The translations under genes and the position numbers were made by a program. The notes under the pieces are model-generated. The model was not told where the DNA came from, ran no database searches, and saw nothing but the letters and a program-made list of their open reading frames with translations. A stretch of 12,937 nt of DNA from JBNJEM01 sp051745935 (GTDB lineage Bacteria > Planctomycetota > Planctomycetia > Pirellulales > Pirellulaceae), in the NCBI GenBank assembly GCA_051745935.1, contig JBNJEM010000155.1, positions 1 through 12,937 on the forward strand, written 5' to 3'. Position 1 is the first letter of the stretch. Every line of letters begins with the position of its first letter. Positions 7,384 through 12,937 of this stretch are shown in pieces.

Positions 7384-7460
7384 ACAGCCCGTAACAAAAC
7401 TTGGCTCCCGCTTCCAGGAATCCCTGGATAACACCAGGCCTGAACGGTTTTGTTATGGGT
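7384..7460 (-). repeat. 77-bp dispersed repeat, copy D
   Basis: Inverted partner of 6774-6850, about 88% identical. It keeps the complementary ends (ACAGCCCGTAACAAAAC and GTTTTGTTATGGGT) and the central TGTTATCCAGGGATT motif in reverse complement. Confidence 0.8.
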
Positions 7461-7478
7461 TCTTAGCCGATTGACGAG

Positions 7479-7500
7479 CGTCGGGCTTTTTAGCCTGACG
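7479..7500. repeat. Hairpin CGTCGGGCT-TTTT-AGCCTGACG
   Basis: Nine-base stem with one G-T pair and a TTTT loop, about 120 bp before the HlyD gene. It has no following T-run, so it is not a standard intrinsic terminator on the plus strand. It looks like another REP-type palindrome. Confidence 0.55.
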
Positions 7501-7621
7501 ACAAAGGGTCTGCCGAGCTCCGGCGGACGCGACTGTCACTCGTCGTCATGCCGAAAAAACAGACGCATACGTCTGCCATTCGGATAAAGTGTCACCAGTT
7601 TCGATAGAAACCTAGTTTCGC

Positions 7622-8488
7622 ATGATCGTGTTCCGCTATTCGAGATTGATTTGCTTGTTGCTGGTGCCGTTGTCGTCCGGCTGGGGAGCTGATGCGCCGC
7701 AACTGCGGGGTTTGACGGAACCGTACCGGACGATTGATGTTGCGGCGGTCGAGACGGGGGTGGTTTCCGAGATGCTGGTCCGCGAAGGAGACACAGTGGG
7801 CGTAGATCAGGCACTGGCGAAGCTCGACATCGACTTGCTGCAGTCGCTGTTGACGATCGCAGAGCACAGTAAGGAAGCGCGCGGCCGGCTGCAAGCAGCT
7901 CGGGCAGAGATGAAACTGAAAGCGGATCGCGCCAAACGGTTTGCAGAGGTTCTTTCCAGCGGCCACGCACGTCCAGAAGAGGTGCGGCGCGCGGAGACGG
8001 ACCTGGAGATTTCTCGGGGGAACCTATTGGCAGCGGAAGAGGATCTGGTACTCAAACAGCTGGAATACGAGAAGATTCTGACGCAAATCGACCGGCGAAC
8101 AGTACGGGCGCCGATCGCGGGGGTGGTGTCCCACATTCACAAGGAACAAGGAGAATTCGTGGCGCCGAATGACCCGGCAGTCCTGACGTTGGTGCAGTTG
8201 GACCCGCTACTGGCCGTGTTCTCACTGACCACCGAGCAGGCAGGCCGTCTTCGGGTCAGTCAGGAGGTAAGCATCTACATCTCGGAACGGAAGCAACCGG
8301 TAGCTGCATTGGTGGAATTCATTGCTCCGATTACGGACGCGGAGAGCGGACTGGTATTGGTGAAGGTCCGTGTGGACAATTCCGATGGCATGTTCCGAAG
8401 CGGCATTCGATGTACCCTCCAATTGCCCGCACAAAGAACGGCGGAATCATCCCTCCCTGCCAAGACCGTACAGAGCAATTCGCCGTGA
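7622..8488 (+). CDS. HlyD/RND-type periplasmic adaptor subunit
   Basis: Predicted 288-residue membrane fusion (adaptor) protein that would bridge an inner-membrane component and TolC. Residues 1-25 look like a signal peptide (hydrophobic core LICLLLVPLSS, cut near GWGADA). The first half of a lipoyl domain is at about 40-69 (VVSEMLVREGDTVGVDQALAKLD). A helical hairpin rich in A, E, R and L spans 72-157. The second lipoyl half, RRTVRAPIAGVVSHIHKEQG, is at 158-177, followed by a beta-barrel domain (about 195-268). It is at the short end for the family, with little membrane-proximal domain. No good ribosome site precedes the ATG. It is the first gene of a tight plus-strand group; the GAF-HlyD gene starts 52 bases after its stop. 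Family assignment is firm; the transported substrate is not shown by the sequence. Confidence 0.87.
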   Translation: MIVFRYSRLICLLLVPLSSGWGADAPQLRGLTEPYRTIDVAAVETGVVSEMLVREGDTVGVDQALAKLDIDLLQSLLTIAEHSKEARGRLQAARAEMKLKADRAKRFAEVLSSGHARPEEVRRAETDLEISRGNLLAAEEDLVLKQLEYEKILTQIDRRTVRAPIAGVVSHIHKEQGEFVAPNDPAVLTLVQLDPLLAVFSLTTEQAGRLRVSQEVSIYISERKQPVAALVEFIAPITDAESGLVLVKVRVDNSDGMFRSGIRCTLQLPAQRTAESSLPAKTVQSNSP

Positions 8489-8540
8489 AGCGGACCGTGC
8501 TCATAAGACACACGTAATTGCCACTGATGCTCGCAGGCCA

Positions 8541-10454
8541 ATGAATTCCATCGACGCTCATAGTGATTTTGGCGATCTGTCCTCGTCGTGTGCGGTCACA
8601 CCGCACGGCCCCGCCGACAACGCCGTGCCGAAACAAACCAGCTTGGCGTTTGACATGGACCTGTTTCGGCAAGAACTGCTGGAGACGGTGATTCAGGAGG
8701 ACGACGAGCGGCAGATGCTCATGGCTGTGTCAAGGTTGATTGGCGAACGTCTCGGTTGTGAAGGCATGGTGTATTTCAGTCGCGATCGCTCCGACACGCT
8801 GGTCCCTCAACCGATCACTGAATCCGATGCCAAATCGCAAGAGCTGTCTGGGAATACAGAACTGGCCACACTGGCTGAAACGGCGTGTCGAGATGGCCGT
8901 TTAATCCAGGGACATTCGAAGAGCGAACCACGGCAGACCGTCGTTTGCTTGCCGCTCCAGTTTCCGGCCGGCTCACTACAAGCGTTGCTCATCATATTCT
9001 CCGGCGCCTGCGGATCCGGCGATCCTCGGCTTTCCGCGCTTGAACTGGTCGCTTCGTACGTGACGCTCTGGCACGTTCATCGTACTGCCGTCTCGGCGGA
9101 ACGCGAGGCGGAACTGACCGCGGCCCTACAGGAACTCCTGGAAGCGGCGGAATCGTGTGACGACATGCAGCAGGCATGTCAGGTACTAGCCGATCGACTG
9201 CGGGAATACCTTGGTTGCGAGCGCGTGGCCTTGGCCACCTGTTCGCCTTGGAGCAAACGCAGAGTTGTGCGAGCGATTTCGGGCATTAATAAGTTTGACG
9301 AGCATGCCCCGTTGGTCGAAGCCATGGAAGCCGCGCTGGACGAGTCTGTTCTCCGCGATACCTTGACCATATGGCCTCCAGATTCCGAAACAGGACGATA
9401 TGCAGCGCTGGCGCACCACAAGTTATGCAATGTAGCGGATGTCGCATGCGTGGTCAGTTCGCCGCTGCGGACTGGGCGGGGCGAACTGATCGGCGCCTGG
9501 TTGTTTTTGGGTTCGAGACAAAGCCTCGCCCGGGCGCCTCTTATCAGGCTGCTACGGGCGTCCGAGAATCGGGTGGCCTCATGCCTTTCGTTGCTGGCAA
9601 AGGTTCATCGCGGACTCCTCTCAAGTTGCGCTTCCAGGGTGGCTGGTAAGCGATCCTCTTGGAGGACTCGCGGTGTGCTGCTGGGAATATGCCTCCTCGT
9701 TGCCGTTCTTTTCCTGCCAGTCCACTACCGGATCGGCTGCGATTGTCGTATTGAACCGGTGACGCGACGTTATGTAGCAGCGCCGTACGATGGAATTCTG
9801 AAAACGGCCTTGGTAACCTCTGGCGCGACGGTCGAAGCGGGGGACGTACTAGCAGTGATGGACGGCCGAGAGATTCGTTGGGAATTGGCGGGAATTGTGG
9901 CGGAGCGGGATCGAGCCGCCAAACAGAGCGAGGCGGCTTTTGCTCAGCATGAGTTTGCCGCTGCCAACGTGGGGCGGTTGGAAGCGGATCGTCTGGAACT
10001 GAAGAAAGAACTCTTTGAAAACCGCCAGCAGAACCTGGAGATCAAGAGTCCGATAGCGGGGATCGTTGTGTTCGGAGACCTGGAAAAGGCAGAAGGCGCT
10101 CCAGTCACCTGTGGGGAAACGCTGTTTGAGATTGCCCCGCTTGCGGAGATGGTTGTTGAGTTGTCCGTTCCGGAAAGGGAGATTCCCTACGTTTCTGAAG
10201 GCCAGCCCGTCAGTATCCGGTTGGAAGCCTGCCGCAAATCACCGTTGCAGGCCAAGATCGAGCGTATCCATCCCAGGTCTCAAATTCGAGACCAGCAAAA
10301 CGTCTTTTTAGCGGAAGTGACACTTACGAACGAAACTGGAGAACTGCGGCCCGGGATGCAGGGATCGGCACGCATCCACGGCCCCAGCCGCACGTTGGGC
10401 TGGATTGTGTTTCATAAGCCGTGGGAAACAGTTTGCTGGTGGCTGGGATGGTGA
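8541..10454 (+). CDS. GAF-GAF-TM-HlyD fusion protein (sensor-coupled adaptor)
   Basis: Predicted 637-residue single-pass inner-membrane protein. The cytoplasmic N-terminal part (about 45-345) contains two GAF-like domains. Each starts with helices of the type MAVSRLIGERLGCEG and CQVLADRLREYLGCERV, and each ends in strands such as CLPLQFP and CVVSSPLRTGRGELIGAWLF; a helical linker (about 183-205) joins them. A transmembrane helix follows at 378-395 (GVLLGICLLVAVLFLPVHY). The periplasmic HlyD part (about 405-615) has a first lipoyl half YVAAPYDGILKTALVTSGAT, a short helical hairpin, a second half IKSPIAGIVVFGDLEKAEG and a beta-barrel. The C-terminus WETVCWWLGW is aromatic. Family knowledge: GAF domains bind small ligands or nucleotides; the ligand here is unknown. 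Fusion of GAF sensing to an adaptor suggests signal-gated export (inference). The start could also be the ATG at 8655. It lies one base from the M50 gene, clearly in one operon. Confidence 0.83.
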   Translation: MNSIDAHSDFGDLSSSCAVTPHGPADNAVPKQTSLAFDMDLFRQELLETVIQEDDERQMLMAVSRLIGERLGCEGMVYFSRDRSDTLVPQPITESDAKSQELSGNTELATLAETACRDGRLIQGHSKSEPRQTVVCLPLQFPAGSLQALLIIFSGACGSGDPRLSALELVASYVTLWHVHRTAVSAEREAELTAALQELLEAAESCDDMQQACQVLADRLREYLGCERVALATCSPWSKRRVVRAISGINKFDEHAPLVEAMEAALDESVLRDTLTIWPPDSETGRYAALAHHKLCNVADVACVVSSPLRTGRGELIGAWLFLGSRQSLARAPLIRLLRASENRVASCLSLLAKVHRGLLSSCASRVAGKRSSWRTRGVLLGICLLVAVLFLPVHYRIGCDCRIEPVTRRYVAAPYDGILKTALVTSGATVEAGDVLAVMDGREIRWELAGIVAERDRAAKQSEAAFAQHEFAAANVGRLEADRLELKKELFENRQQNLEIKSPIAGIVVFGDLEKAEGAPVTCGETLFEIAPLAEMVVELSVPEREIPYVSEGQPVSIRLEACRKSPLQAKIERIHPRSQIRDQQNVFLAEVTLTNETGELRPGMQGSARIHGPSRTLGWIVFHKPWETVCWWLGW

Positions 10455-10455
10455 C

Positions 10456-12648
10456 ATGACTGCAGCTCAGGACTTGGCAATCCGCGAATTGAAGACCTGC
10501 AAGCTGGCACTGCGCGGTGACTTGGTATGGACCCCCCAAACCTCCGCCGACAGGAGCTATTATCTGGTTGAGGACCCATTCAACGGCAGGTTCTACCGTA
10601 TGGGCACGGCCGAATATGCCTTCGTGTCGCTGCTCGATGGGGAAACAACCATTGGCGAGGCGTTGGGCTTGACTGCCACGGCTGTGCCCGATGCGGCCTT
10701 CACTGAATATGAAGCCGTGACCATCTGCAACTGGCTGCTGGAAAACGGCCTGGTACGGACCAGCGAACCCCAAGAATGGTCTGGCCAGACTGGCACGGCG
10801 CCCGCGGAACAGAGTCCCGAGTTGCAACGGTGGAATCCACTTGTACTGCGTCTGCCCCTTCTGCACCCCGACTGGTTGTTCAATGCCGCGTCGCCGTGGG
10901 TAGAGTGGTGGTTTTCCTTATTGGCGCTTGTCCCCTGGTTGATAACCGGCTTCATCGCTCTCTTCCAGATTGCCAGCGATTGGAATGCCGTGACCAACGC
11001 TCTCACAGGCGTTTTTGCTCCGCTAAACTGGCTCTGGCTGTCTCTCTGCTGGTTCGGCTTGAAAGTCGTACATGAGTTCGCTCACGGCGCGGCGTGCAAG
11101 AAGTTTGGCGGTTCGGTGCGTGAAGCCGGTTTTATCTTCATTCTGTTCATGCCGATCACGTATGTGGACGTCTCCTCTAGCTGGAAGTTTCGCTCGAAGT
11201 GGCATCGAGTGATAACGGCTGCCGCCGGCATGTATGCTGAATTGTTCGTAGCTAGTATTGCCACGTTGTTATGGAGCCATACGTCGCCAGGCCTGTTTAA
11301 CAGCCTATGTTTTGACGTCATGATCATGGCCAGTATCAGTACCTTGGTCTTTAATGCCAATTTTCTGATGCGTTTTGATGGATACTACATATTCTCTGAC
11401 GTAATGGAGATCCCGAATCTGGCCGCGGTTTCTCGGCAGCAGTTGAAACGCGTGACGCTTATTCCGTTCTTTCGCGCCGGGCCAGCGCCCCCCGGTCTGC
11501 CGGCTTCTCGCGTCAAGCGGTTCCTGGTTACTTGCTATGGACTGGCTTCATTTCTGTGGAAAATCGTGGTTTGCACGGGAATGATCATCGCCGCGAGCGC
11601 CATGTTCGAGGGGGCGGGAGCAATATTGGCGGTGCTAGCCGCTCTCCTCTGGTTGGGCGTGCCGCTCGTTCGGTTTGTAAAACGCATGTTTGGTCTCACA
11701 CGTGATGAAAGTACCACCAGCCGACTGTCGGCGTCGACTGTGGGCCTCGCCATGATTGTTGCCGCCTTCGTGGCGATTCAACTTCCTTGGCCGCTACCGC
11801 CACGCGCTTCAGCTATTGTAGACTATCAGCCACTGACGATCATTCGAGCAGACAGCCCCGGTTTCCTGAAAGAGATTCACGTACAACCCGGACAACTGGT
11901 CACTAAGGGAGAACTGCTCGCCGTCTTGCGCAATGAGGAACTCGCTCTCGAGCTCGCTGACCTAGAACTGTCAATCCAGCAATTGGAGACGAGATGTCGG
12001 GTGCACGAACATGGTCGAAAAATGGCAGCGTGGCAGGCCGAAATGGAAGAATTGGACGCCTTGCGCAAAAAGCACATCGAAAAGATGGAGCAGGTTTCTC
12101 GGCTGATATTGCGTGCCCCGACGAGCGGACGGGTCATTGGATCCAACTTGCGAAACCTGACCGGTTCTTATCTGCAGTCGGGCGACCAGATCTTGTCGAT
12201 TGGAAGAGAACAGCACAAGGAACTACGGGTGGCCATAGAGCAACAGGCACTACCCGTTTTCAAATCCCACGTAGGACGCACGATCCGCGTGCGGTTGTCT
12301 GGAGGCCGGGTTTTCGTCGCGACGCTATCTCGTATTGAACCGCGTGCCAGACTCGAATGTCCCCACCCGGCATTGTCTGGCGAGACTGGCGGCCCACTGG
12401 CCGTAAAACCGAAAATCAATGACGGAGACGAGGCGGATTCTGGCACGGAAGAGGTGGAGTTACTGGTGCCCCATTTTATTGGTCATGTCGCTTTGGACAC
12501 GGAAAGAGGAAAGGAGATCCGGGCCGGACAACTCGCACAAGTTGCGCTGGCCGCTGACCGCGAGGCGATAGGCAGTTATGTCTTGCAGGCAGTAACGCGC
12601 TGGACACGGCGACAGTTTCGCCGAGCCGCCGCACATGGTCGAAGCTGA
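10456..12648 (+). CDS. PqqD-like / M50 metalloprotease-fold / HlyD fusion membrane protein
   Basis: Predicted 730-residue polytopic inner-membrane protein. Residues about 20-103 resemble a PqqD-type winged-helix peptide-binding domain (RGDLVWTPQ, YYLVEDPFNGRFYRMG, a helix, then NWLLENGLV). Membrane segments then surround a site-2-protease core: HEFAH at 206-210 is the HExxH zinc motif, and RFDGYY at 306-311 supplies the xDG aspartate, followed by IFSDVMEIPNL. The active-site ligands look intact. Further membrane helices lie at about 361-405 and 428-444. The C-terminal half (about 460-715) is a HlyD adaptor with lipoyl halves ADSPGFLKEIHVQPGQLV and LRAPTSGRVIGSN around a coiled coil. Family knowledge: M50 proteins with PqqD and HlyD parts occur near peptide and bacteriocin export genes. 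Here it could process or conduct the cargo (inference). Only one base separates its ATG from the previous stop, so expression is coupled. The start at 10456 is preferred over an overlapping ATG at 10405. Confidence 0.88.
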   Translation: MTAAQDLAIRELKTCKLALRGDLVWTPQTSADRSYYLVEDPFNGRFYRMGTAEYAFVSLLDGETTIGEALGLTATAVPDAAFTEYEAVTICNWLLENGLVRTSEPQEWSGQTGTAPAEQSPELQRWNPLVLRLPLLHPDWLFNAASPWVEWWFSLLALVPWLITGFIALFQIASDWNAVTNALTGVFAPLNWLWLSLCWFGLKVVHEFAHGAACKKFGGSVREAGFIFILFMPITYVDVSSSWKFRSKWHRVITAAAGMYAELFVASIATLLWSHTSPGLFNSLCFDVMIMASISTLVFNANFLMRFDGYYIFSDVMEIPNLAAVSRQQLKRVTLIPFFRAGPAPPGLPASRVKRFLVTCYGLASFLWKIVVCTGMIIAASAMFEGAGAILAVLAALLWLGVPLVRFVKRMFGLTRDESTTSRLSASTVGLAMIVAAFVAIQLPWPLPPRASAIVDYQPLTIIRADSPGFLKEIHVQPGQLVTKGELLAVLRNEELALELADLELSIQQLETRCRVHEHGRKMAAWQAEMEELDALRKKHIEKMEQVSRLILRAPTSGRVIGSNLRNLTGSYLQSGDQILSIGREQHKELRVAIEQQALPVFKSHVGRTIRVRLSGGRVFVATLSRIEPRARLECPHPALSGETGGPLAVKPKINDGDEADSGTEEVELLVPHFIGHVALDTERGKEIRAGQLAQVALAADREAIGSYVLQAVTRWTRRQFRRAAAHGRS

Positions 12649-12699
12649 TGCCACTGCCGGTGATTTTGCTGATCCGTTTGCACCGCGATAAACATGGTC

Positions 12700-12721
12700 G
12701 AGTCCGAAAAACGGATTCTTT
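12700..12721 (+). terminator. Possible weak terminator after the HlyD/M50 operon
   Basis: GAGTCCG-AAAAA-CGGATTC forms a 7-bp stem (one G-T pair) followed by only TTT, 52 bases after the M50 stop. The stem is short and the T-run poor, so this is a tentative call. Confidence 0.3.
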
Positions 12722-12794
12722 GTGGCAGGCGGGCAACTGAAGCACGACGCGATTCAGGAGCAACTTCGTCATTTACCACTCGTTGATTCTCCCC

Positions 12795-12811
12795 GTCGGC
12801 CTTGTGCCGAC
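12795..12811 (+). repeat. Hairpin repeat GTCGGC-CTTGT-GCCGAC
   Basis: Second copy of the element at 5467-5483, with matching flanks CCCC before and GGGTTTGGTAAC after. The second and second-last stem bases are T and A instead of C and G, so pairing is kept. Confidence 0.7.
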
Positions 12812-12873
12812 TGGATTGGGTTTGGTAACGACAGGCAGCGCCACGCGACATGGTGCCAGCGACGGCACACATT

Positions 12874-12890
12874 GCCCGCCGAAGGCGGGC
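12874..12890. repeat. Hairpin GCCCGCC-GAA-GGCGGGC
   Basis: Perfect 7-bp GC stem with a GAA loop, followed by TATAGCCCTT. The trailing TATAGCCCT also follows a small GC hairpin near 5614-5636, so both belong to one composite repeat. Confidence 0.6.
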
Positions 12891-12937
12891 TATAGCCCTT
12901 AGTTGCATAAAACGGCGGTAGGACGGGTCTCCAGGCC

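Larger units (their letters stand above)
6375..7621. other. Long repeat-rich non-coding region
   Basis: About 1.25 kb between the PilZ and HlyD genes has no gene I can support. Open frames at 6703-6903 and 7077-7322 run through repeat copies and have no domain. The region holds a 345-bp element with imperfect terminal inverted repeats (6638-6982), two inverted copies of a 77-bp unit (6774-6850, 7384-7460), one copy of a 104-bp unit (7218-7321), and a hairpin at 7479-7500. The promoter for the HlyD operon should lie near its right end, but I could not assign one. Confidence 0.6.
12649..12937. other. Downstream non-coding region
   Basis: No gene is supported in the last 289 bases. The stretch carries a weak terminator-like hairpin (12700-12718), a hairpin shared with the gap after the SecA-like gene (12795-12811), and a GCCCGCC/GGCGGGC hairpin (12874-12890) followed by TATAGCCCTT. 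Confidence 0.55.

Noticed and set aside
7479..7500. Intrinsic terminator before the HlyD operon
   Set aside because: The T-stretch is the loop of the hairpin and no T-run follows the stem; no plus-strand gene ends nearby.
9288..9302. NKFDE string in the second GAF-like domain (residues 250-254), recalling the NKFDE motif of cyclic-nucleotide-binding GAF domains
   Set aside because: In phosphodiesterase GAF domains those five residues are spread along the domain, not contiguous, so the match is coincidental and does not show cGMP or cAMP binding.
10456..12648. Annotation as a simple HlyD secretion protein or as a simple zinc protease
   Set aside because: Both parts are clearly present in one uninterrupted frame, along with an N-terminal PqqD-like region, so either name alone would be misleading.

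Overview
The window most likely comes from a planctomycete (Pirellulales-like; class-level placement only). Reasons: moderately high GC; long intergenic spaces filled with dispersed palindromic repeats; weak or absent Shine-Dalgarno sites at most starts; and, at the left edge on the minus strand, the start of a protein with the MEERVMLSATP signature. That signature resembles the N-terminal LEPR-XLL / planctomycete-extracellular motif of very long, repetitive surface or secreted proteins. No rRNA, tRNA, CRISPR array or intact transposase was seen.

Layout. 1-167 (minus): N-terminal 55 codons of the LEPR-XLL-like protein, running off the window. 168-959: divergent intergenic region with three short hairpin repeats and a 104-bp repeat. 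960-2966 (+): TolC-type outer-membrane factor. 2967-3448: repeat-bearing gap. 3449-5383 (+): short SecA-like DEAD motor ATPase lacking the C-terminal third of normal SecA. 5384-5705: gap with two hairpins. 5706-6374 (minus): tandem PilZ (c-di-GMP receptor) protein. 6375-7621: 1.2 kb without a credible gene but rich in inverted repeats. 7622-8488, 8541-10454, 10456-12648 (all +, tightly packed): a small HlyD/RND-type periplasmic adaptor, a GAF-GAF-TM-HlyD fusion, and a PqqD-like/M50 metalloprotease-fold/HlyD fusion. 12649-12937: non-coding tail with hairpins.

Working model (inference). The genes read as one envelope-spanning export machine: TolC for the outer membrane, three architecturally different HlyD adaptors for the periplasm, a polytopic M50 protein in the inner membrane, and a cytosolic SecA-like ATPase as motor. 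GAF and PilZ domains could add nucleotide or c-di-GMP control. No ABC ATPase, RND pump or MFS pump is visible, so this is not an ordinary type I or RND system. The LEPR-XLL-like protein transcribed divergently from TolC is the natural candidate cargo. The combination looks like a little-described planctomycete secretion system for giant surface proteins. I cannot check from sequence alone whether it has already been described.
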